Below are positions 48,529 to 57,089 of a DNA stretch of 64,000 nucleotides, piece by piece. The stretch's first letter is position 1. Every line of letters starts with the position of its first letter. The notes beneath the pieces were generated by a model. That model had not been told where the DNA came from, searched no databases, and saw nothing but the letters and a program-made list of their open reading frames with translations. The stretch is from positions 3,610,001-3,674,000 of the forward strand of contig NZ_CP012676.1 in the NCBI RefSeq assembly GCF_001294575.1, read 5' to 3'. The DNA comes from Pseudomonas versuta (lineage in GTDB: Bacteria; Pseudomonadota; Gammaproteobacteria; Pseudomonadales; Pseudomonadaceae). The position numbers and the translations under genes were made by a program.

Positions 48529-49725
48529 CTAGTTCCTGGATGGCTTGGAGCTGTCTTCAAGCAGCAGGGTTTCGAAATCCGTGCATGAGACGGCGCCGCA
48601 GATCAAAAATCCCTGGGCCTGATCACACTCAATGCTACGCAAGAATGCAAGTTCTGCCTGTGTCTCGACCCCTTCAGCAACGACCGTCAGGCCCAGCTTT
48701 CGGCTCAGCTCCACGAGACTGCGCAGGGCCGACGCCAGATTTTCATTTTCAACACAGCCATGCACCAGCGAACGGTCGATCTTGAGTTCGCTGAAGGGGG
48801 TTGAGACCAGGTTGAAATAGGAACTGAAACCCTTGCCGAAGTCATCCTGAGCCAGGCCAAAACCCATCATGCGCAAGCGGCAGGCGCCAGCATAGTAGTT
48901 ACTGAGTTCCTCTGTGGTTGAGCTTTCCATCAGCTCAAACACGATGCTGCGCGGCTCACCGCCATCAGCCATCACATAATCGCGCAAGCGGTCGGCCAGA
49001 TCGTGGTTGTCCAGCAAGTGGGTCGGCAAATTGATTGAGACCGGGATATCCCAGCCCTGCTCGCGCCACTTTCTTTGTGCCTGCAGCGTTTGCTCCAGCA
49101 TCAGCCACAGCAGTCGCTCCTCCAGCCCCTGGTTGATCAAGAGCGACAGAAAATCCTTGGGCAATAACAACCCGACCTCGGGGTGAGCCCAACGGACCAG
49201 CGCTTCAGCACTGAGAATATTGCCGTTGCGCAGAGACTTCTTGGGCTGAAACCACGCCTGGATCTGGCCGTTGCCCATGGCCATTTCGATACTTTGCGGA
49301 TCGACCTCTATACCCTGTGCAGGGTGCATGTCACCGTTGAGCCGGAAGATCGCCATGCGCTCTTTCAAACGCATGACGGCATTGATTTCCACCGGTTTGG
49401 AAATCAGGCCGACCACTGTAATACCCAGGTTTTTCGCCGCCAGGCCCGCACTGATCAACATTCGCCGTGACGAGGCACTCATCAGCGCCAGCGCCGGTGT
49501 TTTTTTCAGGGCCGCAATCTTCTGGATCAATTGCACGCCATCCATGCCCGGCATCAGCAAATCGCTGAGCAGCAGGTCATAGTCATTACGGGCCAGGCAT
49601 TGCAAGGCACCCGCACCGTCCCAAACGGTGTCAACTGTAAAGCCCCCCACTTCGCTGAATACATTCAGTAAATACTCATGCTGAAAGGGATGATCCTCGA
49701 CGACCAGTACACGATAGGGCTTCAC
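48529..49725 (-). CDS. RocR-like REC-EAL c-di-GMP phosphodiesterase
   Basis: A 398-residue response regulator with receiver (Asp55 in LLLSDLLMPG) and EAL domain. The GTG start at 49725 is set by an AAAGGAGG site six bases upstream; the longer open frame to 49818 overlaps the kinase. Catalytic residues are present: Glu174 of EAL, Asn232, Glu264, Asp294-Asp295 in DDFGKGFSSY, Lys315 and Glu351 in VAEGVE. Each is exactly one less than the RocR numbering I remember. It should cleave c-di-GMP and lower fimbrial output. It begins 11 bases after the kinase at 49737, so the two are co-translated. Confidence 0.9.
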   Translation of the reverse strand: MKPYRVLVVEDHPFQHEYLLNVFSEVGGFTVDTVWDGAGALQCLARNDYDLLLSDLLMPGMDGVQLIQKIAALKKTPALALMSASSRRMLISAGLAAKNLGITVVGLISKPVEINAVMRLKERMAIFRLNGDMHPAQGIEVDPQSIEMAMGNGQIQAWFQPKKSLRNGNILSAEALVRWAHPEVGLLLPKDFLSLLINQGLEERLLWLMLEQTLQAQRKWREQGWDIPVSINLPTHLLDNHDLADRLRDYVMADGGEPRSIVFELMESSTTEELSNYYAGACRLRMMGFGLAQDDFGKGFSSYFNLVSTPFSELKIDRSLVHGCVENENLASALRSLVELSRKLGLTVVAEGVETQAELAFLRSIECDQAQGFLICGAVSCTDFETLLLEDSSKPSRN

Positions 49726-49736
49726 TGGATCCTCCT

Positions 49737-52505
49737 TTAAAAGTGCTGAAGACAGTTGTATAGGGTGTGCAGCGTAAAAGGCTTGATCAGACAGTGATTC
49801 ATCCCGGCGCTCAGGCAACGCTCGGAGTCGTCGGGCATGGCCTTGGCCGTTGCCCCGATGATTGGCTCAGTGATATTCATGGCCCGTAACCTGGCGGCCA
49901 GCTCATAACCGTTCATTCTTGGCATGTTGACGTCGGTCAAAATCAGATCGAATGTCCCTTGCTGCCAGAGCTCGAGAGCCTCCAGACCATCACTGGCCAA
50001 TGTCACTGTGCAGCCCAGCTCCTGGAGCTGGTCACGCAAAATCAGCTGATTGATGACGTTGTCTTCGGCAACCAGGATTCGTAATCCAAGGTTGAGCTCA
50101 GCCCTGGCGGCTGCCGTTTTTAAATGACTGTCTGTGCGCATCCCCTGTGCCTCGCACAGGGCACGGTATACGTCCTGCAAGCTATTGAGGTCGGCGTGCC
50201 AGCAAGGATTTCCAGTCGAGAGCGGCTGCGAACTGTCGCTCGCGGCCACCACCAGCGGCCCCGTCCAATCGGGCTCCAGCAATTGCCGGGCAGAGCCCGG
50301 GTGCAGCTCCAGCAACACCGCATCGTCAAGGGCATCGCCCTGCTTGGGGACTCCCAGATGAGCCCGCGCCCCCCAGCGCCGTAACCAGGCGCAGTAACAT
50401 TCAGCCAGCTCGCGCAGGGGCGAAACCACATAAACAACACTGGAAGACAATTCGCCCAAGGGGCTCAGGCGCGAGGGGGCCTTGACCTGTACCAAGGGCA
50501 AATGCAGGGTAAAACTGCTGCCCAGGCCCGGCTCGCTGACCAACCGCATGGTGCCGTTCATCAAGTGCATGAGGCGCTTGCAAATGGATAGCCCCAGCCC
50601 CGTACCCGCGACCACGTGCTGGGCAGACTCCACTTGATAAAAGGGCTCGAACAAGTGGGCCTGTTCTTCATGGGCGATCCCTTTACCGGTATCCGAGACC
50701 TGCCAGTGCAACATGACCCGTTCATCATCGCGGCTGTCCATTTTCAGGCGCAGCACGACTTTTCCGTAGTCGGTGAATTTCAGAGCGTTGTTGAGCAGGT
50801 TGTTGAGGATCTGGCGGATACGGGTGACATCCCCGCTGAGCCACTCGGGCACCGTCGAATCAATCAGGGCAAACAGCTGCAGGCCCTTGGCCTGGGCAGC
50901 ACCGTTGTATCCCTGAATAACCTCCTCGATCAATTCCATCGGGCTGAAGGTGGTGAGCTCAAGCTGCAGTTGGCCCGCCTCAATGCGCGACACATCCAGT
51001 ACGTCGCAAATCAGTTGCAACAGATTGCCGGAAGAGCGCTCGATGGCTTTTAAATAGTTGTTTTGCTGATCGTTGAGATCGGTGCGCGCCAGCAATTCAA
51101 GGGTGCCTAAAACACCATACAAAGGCGTACGGATTTCATGGCTCATGGTCGCCAGAAACAAGGTCTTGGCCTCATTGGCCCGATCCGCCAGCTGTCGGGC
51201 ACGCTCCAGCGTCACTTCTATCTGTTTGCGCGCACTTATGTCGCTGAACGCACAAATCAGCACGTCTTCACTTTTGTAACGGGTCGGAGCAAACGCGAGG
51301 TTAAGAAGACGACCATCTTCCATCTCAATTTCATCGCTGTTGCTCAGGTCGGGCTCTTCAAAAGCGCGATGAATCCAGCCATGGCACAACTTGCCACGCT
51401 CACTGCTACTGCCTAACCACTGTTGCGACAGCGAGTTTTCCAGTACCACCGTGCCGTCCGTGCGGCGAATGACGCACAAGGCGACCGGCGCGACCTGCAA
51501 TGCAGCTCGACTGAAGGCTTCACTTTCAACCAGCGCCTGGATCCGGTTTTCGCCCGGAGTAATCAGGCGCCGGTCGATGCGCACGATCAAAAAGCGCAGC
51601 CCGATGCAGACGGCAATAAACAGCAGAACACAAGCCGCCAAAGGCCAGCCCAATACTGGCAGCAACGATTTAATGTCCACGGCATAGACGATTTGCCAGC
51701 CTGAATAACCCAGTTTTTTGCGGATCGCCAGGCTGTCGGCGAACCACCCTGAACCAATAAAGCCAAACGAATTTTTGGCTTCCAGGGCGTGCAATGAATC
51801 CACCAGGGTGGACTGCGCAGCATTGGTGAAAATGATCTGCCCCTGCGCGTCCAGCAACATGAAATCGCCAGCGCTGTCACTGCGTAATGCCTCGATAAGG
51901 TCCGGCACTTCAACTTCAATGCCCAACCAGCCGGAAGACAGATTGCGGCTATCAAGGCGTGCGAATAAATAGAACGGGGAGTCCAGTACTTTGTTGTCGG
52001 TCAGCCAGAGGTCATCATCAAAGGAATACGCCCTGTCGCCCTCCTCGGCCAAACGTTGCAACACCACCCGGGGCAAGGATTCCACGCCGGGGGACGCGTC
52101 AAACAGACGTACCACCTCGGGTTGATCGGTTGGCGGGACGTACAGCAGATTGACTTTGCTCTCGTGCAGATAGTCCATCATTCGTCGGGTAAGCCACAGG
52201 CTCCAATGGCCCGCATCGCTGCCCAGACTGATTTTGATCTCTTCTTGCGGATCGACACTGCCAGGCGTTTGAGACTGTGCGATGTCAGGCACCGTTGCCA
52301 GGACCAGACTTTTGAGCAGGGTCTGGCGGCTGACGAAAAAATCCTGAGCGTTGAACACCGCCTCGTTCATGATGCTGCGGCGCTGGGACACTTCTTCGTT
52401 AAAGACTGCCCGCAGGTATACGAACGAGCTCGCGAAAACCGCAACTAAGAGGCCGCAGGCAAAAAGATGGAGAAGTTGTCGGGCGGCTTGGGGAGTGGAT
52501 TTCAT
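49737..52505 (-). CDS. Hybrid sensor kinase without HPt
   Basis: A 922-residue kinase related to the one at 37538. TM1 is at about 10-30 and TM2 at about 284-305, with a periplasmic Cache-like sensor between them. A PAS domain follows (about 325-425), then His456 in ATMSHEIRTP, the ATPase domain (NNLLNNALKF, DTGKGIA, GTGLGLSI), a degenerate receiver and a final receiver with Asp858 in LILTDVNMPRMNGY. It stops after this receiver and has no HPt domain. To reach a regulator it would need the HPt of another protein. The start is uncertain: 52505 (MKSTPQAARQLL) or 24 bases earlier. It leads the operon with the RocR-like gene. Confidence 0.87.
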   Translation of the reverse strand: MKSTPQAARQLLHLFACGLLVAVFASSFVYLRAVFNEEVSQRRSIMNEAVFNAQDFFVSRQTLLKSLVLATVPDIAQSQTPGSVDPQEEIKISLGSDAGHWSLWLTRRMMDYLHESKVNLLYVPPTDQPEVVRLFDASPGVESLPRVVLQRLAEEGDRAYSFDDDLWLTDNKVLDSPFYLFARLDSRNLSSGWLGIEVEVPDLIEALRSDSAGDFMLLDAQGQIIFTNAAQSTLVDSLHALEAKNSFGFIGSGWFADSLAIRKKLGYSGWQIVYAVDIKSLLPVLGWPLAACVLLFIAVCIGLRFLIVRIDRRLITPGENRIQALVESEAFSRAALQVAPVALCVIRRTDGTVVLENSLSQQWLGSSSERGKLCHGWIHRAFEEPDLSNSDEIEMEDGRLLNLAFAPTRYKSEDVLICAFSDISARKQIEVTLERARQLADRANEAKTLFLATMSHEIRTPLYGVLGTLELLARTDLNDQQNNYLKAIERSSGNLLQLICDVLDVSRIEAGQLQLELTTFSPMELIEEVIQGYNGAAQAKGLQLFALIDSTVPEWLSGDVTRIRQILNNLLNNALKFTDYGKVVLRLKMDSRDDERVMLHWQVSDTGKGIAHEEQAHLFEPFYQVESAQHVVAGTGLGLSICKRLMHLMNGTMRLVSEPGLGSSFTLHLPLVQVKAPSRLSPLGELSSSVVYVVSPLRELAECYCAWLRRWGARAHLGVPKQGDALDDAVLLELHPGSARQLLEPDWTGPLVVAASDSSQPLSTGNPCWHADLNSLQDVYRALCEAQGMRTDSHLKTAAARAELNLGLRILVAEDNVINQLILRDQLQELGCTVTLASDGLEALELWQQGTFDLILTDVNMPRMNGYELAARLRAMNITEPIIGATAKAMPDDSERCLSAGMNHCLIKPFTLHTLYNCLQHF

Positions 52506-52568
52506 GCCCCAAGCCTGAGGCCGGGGCATGACAAAAATAATCAGACAATTCCTGAAAGCACTCCCCCC

Positions 52569-52597
52569 GTAGCCGCTGACGAGGAACGAGGCTGCGT
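52569..52597 (-). repeat. Second, unrelated REP-like element
   Basis: A stretch beginning GTAGCCGCTGACGAGGAACG and ending GAGGCTGCGT resembles a repeat seen between genes in Pseudomonas. Only this copy is in the window, so the call rests on memory of the family. Confidence 0.4.
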
Positions 52598-52629
52598 GCG
52601 GCGACGCCTACAAGAAATGCGCTACAGGG

Positions 52630-53514
52630 TTAAGCCGGGCGAACCGCGCTCAAATCCATATGCCCGTCTTTCATCGGCGGGCACCAGTAATAACCGCCGC
52701 TCAATGGCCGGCTATAACGGTAGAGGCCGTCAACAATGCCGTCTTCAAGGCCGCTCATGCGACGCAACTGGACTTCAAAGGCATTCAGGGTCCGGCTGAA
52801 CGAGACAAACATCAGCCCGGACTTGCCGTTTTCCGTCCACGGCATGGAGCGACGCACGGTGAAGGCCTCGGGCGAGAAGCTCTCCTGGGCGGTGCGTTTG
52901 ACGTGGGCCGAAGCCGGTGCGTCTTCAAGCTCTTCGTTATCGCTCAGGCGACGGCCGATGATGTTGTCCTGCTCGGCCTGGGGCAGCGCGGCAAAACCGT
53001 TCAGATCATGCTGCCACTGCTGCACCGCGACAAAACAGCCACCGTCCAGGCCAGGGCCGGCATTGGCGACAATGGCCGCTTCTACCGCGGCTTCGTCCAC
53101 CGGGTTTTCGGTGCCGTCTTCATAGCCGGTCAGGTCTCGGTCGGAGCCGTAGCGGAAACCTTCGGTCACTTGCAGCATGTTGAACGCAGGCGCCAGCGCG
53201 GTCTCGATCTTCTGACTGCGATGCAGCAGTTCGCCGCGGTCATCACCCAACAACCACAACCACAGGGCGTGCTGGGTCGACGGGTTTTCAACCATGGCAT
53301 TGAGTGCCGGGAACACGCGCAGCCCCTGAATTTTCGCGCCCAGGGCCATTACCAGCGGCGACCCGAAGCCTGCCACTACGCTTTTGCCATCCACCCATTG
53401 CGACAAAACGTCGAGCGCTGCCGGCAGTGCTTCTACCGACCTGAGGGCGAAAAACATGTAGCGCCCCTGAGAGGGCACGGGTTTGGCGAGAATGCCGGGC
53501 TGGTAAAGACTCAT
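52630..53514 (-). CDS. Dyp-type haem peroxidase
   Basis: A 294-residue dye-decolorising peroxidase. The distal Asp motif is GYEDGTENP, the proximal haem His lies in ASAHVKRT, and the distal Arg lies near LMFVSFSRTLNAFEVQLRRM. The length and the missing Tat signal place it in the cytoplasmic B-type group. No encapsulin gene is adjacent. It may detoxify peroxides or oxidise aromatic compounds; the natural substrate is unknown. Confidence 0.93.
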   Translation of the reverse strand: MSLYQPGILAKPVPSQGRYMFFALRSVEALPAALDVLSQWVDGKSVVAGFGSPLVMALGAKIQGLRVFPALNAMVENPSTQHALWLWLLGDDRGELLHRSQKIETALAPAFNMLQVTEGFRYGSDRDLTGYEDGTENPVDEAAVEAAIVANAGPGLDGGCFVAVQQWQHDLNGFAALPQAEQDNIIGRRLSDNEELEDAPASAHVKRTAQESFSPEAFTVRRSMPWTENGKSGLMFVSFSRTLNAFEVQLRRMSGLEDGIVDGLYRYSRPLSGGYYWCPPMKDGHMDLSAVRPA

Positions 53515-53750
53515 AGAAACTCCTTCAGAAAAGCCGGGAGTTTACCCTTGCAGCAGCGCCTTTTCGCAGATCGGGGGGTTATTTTTGTTAAGGACTACGC
53601 TAGGTGTGCATAGCGTTTGCCCGCACAGTCAAAAAAACGCTGCTCGCTCGCAACACCCGGGTCGAAGTGCACCTCGACCTTTGTCAATTAAACGGAATTT
53701 TTTGATGGCCACAGACTCACTTACAAACCACAGGGAGGTTTTTTTGAATC

Positions 53751-53975
53751 ATGAATTCGGCAAAGCTTTACGTTATTGAATACACACTGCACGGGACCCC
53801 GAAATCTTTCATCATCCGCCTGGCACGCATGGATAACGCCGTTGCGTGGCATTGGGCAGGGTGTGATGCGGGGGTGGTACGTATCGGCCGCCCAGGTCGT
53901 GAAAACGAGAACAAGTCCAGCCGTCTGGAGGTGGAAAAACACGGTGTTGCGGATGTGAAGTGGCGGGCCACTTGA
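53751..53975 (+). CDS. Small DUF6555-like protein
   Basis: A 74-residue protein with NSAKLYVIEYTLHGTPKSFIIR at the start and AWHWAGCDAGVVRIGR in the middle, a pattern common in small Pseudomonas proteins (DUF6555 from memory). Function unknown. The GGGAGG site is 14 bases before the ATG, rather far. A 24-codon open frame starting at 53705 overlaps the beginning by 29 bases and may be a leader. Confidence 0.7.
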   Translation: MNSAKLYVIEYTLHGTPKSFIIRLARMDNAVAWHWAGCDAGVVRIGRPGRENENKSSRLEVEKHGVADVKWRAT

Positions 53976-53995
53976 GTCGCTCTACGCCAGAGGAA

Positions 53996-54018
53996 TCGCG
54001 CAGTGCAGAACTGCGCGA
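53996..54018. terminator. Hairpin between DUF6555-like and metallothionein genes
   Basis: TCGCGCAGT-GCAGA-ACTGCGCGA, a perfect 9-bp stem with a 5-base loop between two convergent stop codons; probably a two-way terminator although no long T-run is present. Confidence 0.65.
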
Positions 54019-54029
54019 GGTTTAGCTGA

Positions 54030-54194
54030 TTACCCCTTGTCACCACAATGGCAGCCGCTGGAGGTGGCGCACGCCTGCCCTTTAGGGTGATGGTCGGCAC
54101 AGGCCTGGCAGCAGTAGTGCTTGCCATCGCGTTCAATGCCATGGGTGCCTACCTTGCAATTACAGTTCGGACAGTCACATGTGTGCTCTTTCAT
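54030..54194 (-). CDS. Bacterial metallothionein (PmtA-like)
   Basis: A 54-residue protein found by reading the minus strand. It starts MKEHTCDCPNCNCKVG, continues ERDGKHYCCQACADHHPKGQ, and ends CATSSGCHCGDKG. Ten cysteines (6, 8, 11, 13, 28, 29, 32, 42, 48, 50) and several histidines follow the SmtA/PmtA pattern; HYCCQACA...HP.G..C is the family core. It binds Zn2+, Cd2+ or Cu+ in the cytoplasm. The ribosome site GGAG is ten bases before the ATG. No ArsR-type repressor gene lies next to it. It is shorter than P. aeruginosa PmtA, lacking its long C-terminal tail. Confidence 0.92.
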   Translation of the reverse strand: MKEHTCDCPNCNCKVGTHGIERDGKHYCCQACADHHPKGQACATSSGCHCGDKG

Positions 54195-54375
54195 CTTGAA
54201 CTCCAAGTTGTCTGGTCGTCACAAAGCGACAGGCTTGCCGCTTACAGTCAGTGACTCTAGACCCTGCGCGATGGTTCACCCTTTATCCCGTCGGAAATAC
54301 CCTCGAATTGATTTATTGTGCACGCCAGGCTGAAACCGGCCCTTCAATAATCATAAGAACACTGAGGTATTTTCC

Positions 54376-55794
54376 ATGGCCGCTGAGATTGTAGACAGCC
54401 GCTACGCCCGCTTTGCCCTGCACTGCTCGAACTGGGCTGAGCGCTGGTTCCCCGACTCTTGGGTATTTGCCGCCGTCGCCGTCATCACGGTCGCGCTGGC
54501 CACAATGGTGATGGGCGCCAAACCCACCGAGGCCGCTGTGGCCTTCGGTGACGGGTTCTGGAGCCTGATCCCGTTCACCATGCAAATGGCCTTTGTGGTG
54601 ATTGGCGGCTATGTGGTCGCCAGCTCTCCACCCGCCGTAAAACTGATCGACAAGCTGGCAAAGGTCCCGAAAAACGGGCGTCAGGCGGTGTGCTGGGTGG
54701 CACTGATTTCGATGGTGGCCTCCTTACTTAACTGGGGCCTGTCGCTGGTGTTTGGCGGGCTGCTGGTGCGGGCGCTGGCCCGACGTACCAATTTGCGCAT
54801 GGACTATCGCGCCGCCGGTGCCGCCGCCTATTTGGGCCTGGGCGCGGTCTGGGCTTTGGGCCTGTCGTCATCTGCCGCGCAACTGCAGGCCAACCCGGCC
54901 AGCCTGCCACCGTCGATCCTGTCGATTACCGGGGTCATCCCGTTCACCGAAACGATCTTTTTGTGGCAGTCCGGCGTCATGCTGGCGGCGCTGGTGGTGG
55001 TTTCGCTGATCGTTGCCTACGCGACGGCTCCAGGCCCTGACTCGGCACGCGATGCCGCCGCCTGCGGCATTGACCCGACGTTCAGCACCCCCAAACTGCC
55101 ACCGCGCACCCGGCCCGGCGAATGGCTGGAATACAGCCCGCTGCTGACTATTTTGCTGGTACTGCTGGCGGGAGGCTGGCTGCTTCATGAGTTCTCGACC
55201 AAACCCGCGATCAGCGCCATTTCAGGGCTCAACACCTATAACTTCTTGTTCCTGATGCTCGGTGCGCTGCTGCACTGGCGCCCCCGCAGCTTTCTGGATG
55301 CGGTAGCCCGCGCAGTGCCTACGACCACCGGGGTGATGATTCAATTCCCGCTGTATGGCTCGATTGCCGCGCTGATGACAGTGGTCAAAGGCACTGACGG
55401 GCAAACCCTGGCCCATCATATTTCCACGTTCTTCGTGCAAATCGCTTCCCATGACACCTATGCCCTGTTGATGGGGGTGTATTCGGCGATCCTGGGCTTT
55501 TTCATTCCGTCCGGCGGCGGTAAATGGATTATCGAAGCACCCTATGTGATGCAAGTGGCCAATGACCTGGAGTACCACCTGGGCTGGGCGGTGCAGATTT
55601 ATAACGCGGCCGAGGCCTTGCCGAATTTGATCAACCCGTTCTATATGCTGCCGTTGCTGGGCGTGCTGGGGTTAAAGGCGCGGGACTTGATTGGCTTTTC
55701 ATTCGTGCAACTGCTGGCGCATACGCCCCTGGTGCTGTTTTTGCTGTGGGCGCTGGGCACCACGCTGACTTATGTACCGCCAGTGATGCCATAG
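54376..55794 (+). CDS. Short-chain fatty acid transporter (AtoE-like)
   Basis: A 472-residue membrane protein with about 11 hydrophobic segments matching the AtoE/TIGR00366 group. Markers are SNWAERWFPDSWVFAAVAVI near the start, SMVASLLNWGLSLVFGGLL, PFTETIFLWQSG, and the C-terminal FFIPSGGGKWIIEAPYV. Related proteins take up acetoacetate or butyrate. No ato catabolic genes are adjacent, so the substrate is unproven. An AGGTATTTTCC ribosome region precedes the ATG. Confidence 0.88.
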   Translation: MAAEIVDSRYARFALHCSNWAERWFPDSWVFAAVAVITVALATMVMGAKPTEAAVAFGDGFWSLIPFTMQMAFVVIGGYVVASSPPAVKLIDKLAKVPKNGRQAVCWVALISMVASLLNWGLSLVFGGLLVRALARRTNLRMDYRAAGAAAYLGLGAVWALGLSSSAAQLQANPASLPPSILSITGVIPFTETIFLWQSGVMLAALVVVSLIVAYATAPGPDSARDAAACGIDPTFSTPKLPPRTRPGEWLEYSPLLTILLVLLAGGWLLHEFSTKPAISAISGLNTYNFLFLMLGALLHWRPRSFLDAVARAVPTTTGVMIQFPLYGSIAALMTVVKGTDGQTLAHHISTFFVQIASHDTYALLMGVYSAILGFFIPSGGGKWIIEAPYVMQVANDLEYHLGWAVQIYNAAEALPNLINPFYMLPLLGVLGLKARDLIGFSFVQLLAHTPLVLFLLWALGTTLTYVPPVMP

Positions 55795-55806
55795 CAGCAG
55801 AAAACA

Positions 55807-55856
55807 CTTGCTCGCGATGCAAGGGGCGCCATCGCGAGCAAGCTCGCGCCTGCAGG
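55807..55856. repeat. REP-derived hairpin
   Basis: Arms CTTGCTCGCGATG (55807-55819) and CATCGCGAGCAAG (55830-55842) with a 10-base loop, then the rest of an inverted REP. The left copy lacks its outer part. It separates the convergent AtoE-like and can genes and can act as a terminator. Confidence 0.8.
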
Positions 55857-55867
55857 TTACGGGTGTG

Positions 55868-56512
55868 TCAGACCGCACCCAGCGGACGCAAACGGTATTG
55901 CGGCGGCAATTGGTCCAGCCCGCTGATGGTGGTGTTCAGGCTTTTCCAGCGGCCGTCTTTAATCCCGTAGATGCAGCCGTGGACCGACAGCTTCTGCCCG
56001 CGATGCCAGGCGTTCTGCACAATGTTGGTGTGACCCACGTTTGCCACTTGCTGGATCACATTGAGCTCGCACAAACGGTCGACGCGCTCTTCCTCGGTGG
56101 GCAACAGCGCCAGCATTTCGCGGTTCTCGTAATACAGATCGCGTATCGAGCGCAGCCAGCCGTCGATCAAGCCCAGCTGCTGGTCCTTCATCGAAGCCCG
56201 CACCCCGCCACAACCATAATGGCCGGTGACCAGAATGTGTTTGACCTTCAATACGTCAACCGCGTACTGGATGACCGACAGGCAATTAAGGTCGGTATGC
56301 AGCACCACATTGGCCACATTGCGGTGTACGAACAAGTCGCCCGGCAGCATGCCGACGATCTCGTTGGCGGGTACTCGCGCATCCGAACAACCAATCCATA
56401 GGTATTCCGGCGTTTGCTGGCGGGCCAGTTTGGCAAAGAACTCGGGATCTTCCTGCTTGATCGCATCTGCCCAGCGTTCGTTGTTATCAATCAGGTCTTG
56501 TAGTTCGTTCAT
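55868..56512 (-). CDS. can: Beta-carbonic anhydrase
   Basis: A 214-residue beta-class enzyme interconverting CO2 and bicarbonate. The zinc ligands are Cys and Asp in WIGCSDARVP, and His and Cys in TGHYGCGGV. The start MNELQDLIDNNERWADAI at 56512 is the typical one; the longer frame to 56554 has no support. Stand-alone gene. Confidence 0.96.
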   Translation of the reverse strand: MNELQDLIDNNERWADAIKQEDPEFFAKLARQQTPEYLWIGCSDARVPANEIVGMLPGDLFVHRNVANVVLHTDLNCLSVIQYAVDVLKVKHILVTGHYGCGGVRASMKDQQLGLIDGWLRSIRDLYYENREMLALLPTEEERVDRLCELNVIQQVANVGHTNIVQNAWHRGQKLSVHGCIYGIKDGRWKSLNTTISGLDQLPPQYRLRPLGAV

Positions 56513-56633
56513 GCTGTGAAGCCTCAAGAGTTGATGCGCTGCTTTGACAGCCAACCATTGGTCGGGGTCACGTGGAATCTTCAGGGTCGTCTACAGTCCA
56601 CCGTAATAAGGACCCACATTATGAGGAATTACC

Positions 56634-57053
56634 ATGACTGATTCACGTCGTCCGTTTGGAGCAGAAGAACCTGAGGACATCGACGATACAGAAGACCGCA
56701 TGGGCTCGGTTGAACCGCTGGACTTTGACGATCCTGATGACACTCGCGAGTCGCTGGACGACCTGGTGACGGATGAAGAATACAAGCGCCATATCGGTGA
56801 CAATCGCCCCCGCAACCGGGAAGTCAGCGGGGCGGCACTGCCGGGCAGGGATTCGGATCCGGATGACCTGGATGCAGACATGCTGATACCCGAAGACGGT
56901 GCCCGGGATGCCTACGAGGCAGTGGAAGAGCGTGGTGGCGCAGCCGACTGGGATCTTAGCGTGGTCAAGGGCAGTGAAATTGGCGCAGGCCACGGTCTGG
57001 ACGAAGCGGAGCTGGCAGATATAGATCCGGTGGGGCGTAAACAACCTAAGTAA
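56634..57053 (+). CDS. Conserved acidic protein of unknown function
   Basis: A 139-residue, strongly acidic, hydrophilic protein without a signal peptide or membrane segment. Acid clusters (PEDIDDTEDRMG, DFDDPDDTRESLDDL, DPDDLDADMLIPEDG) make it likely to be disordered or to bind a basic partner. Homologues in Pseudomonas have been named 'serine kinase/phosphatase' in databases, but I see no catalytic motif for either and do not adopt that name. It has an AGGAATTACC ribosome site. It is followed by a REP pair. Confidence 0.7.
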   Translation: MTDSRRPFGAEEPEDIDDTEDRMGSVEPLDFDDPDDTRESLDDLVTDEEYKRHIGDNRPRNREVSGAALPGRDSDPDDLDADMLIPEDGARDAYEAVEERGGAADWDLSVVKGSEIGAGHGLDEAELADIDPVGRKQPK

Positions 57054-57089
57054 CTTGCTGAACCTGAGCAGGCCAGCTCTTACAAACCT

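Noticed and set aside
52630..53514. Encapsulin cargo system with the Dyp peroxidase
   Set aside because: No encapsulin shell gene lies nearby, and the C-terminus shows no clear cargo-loading peptide.
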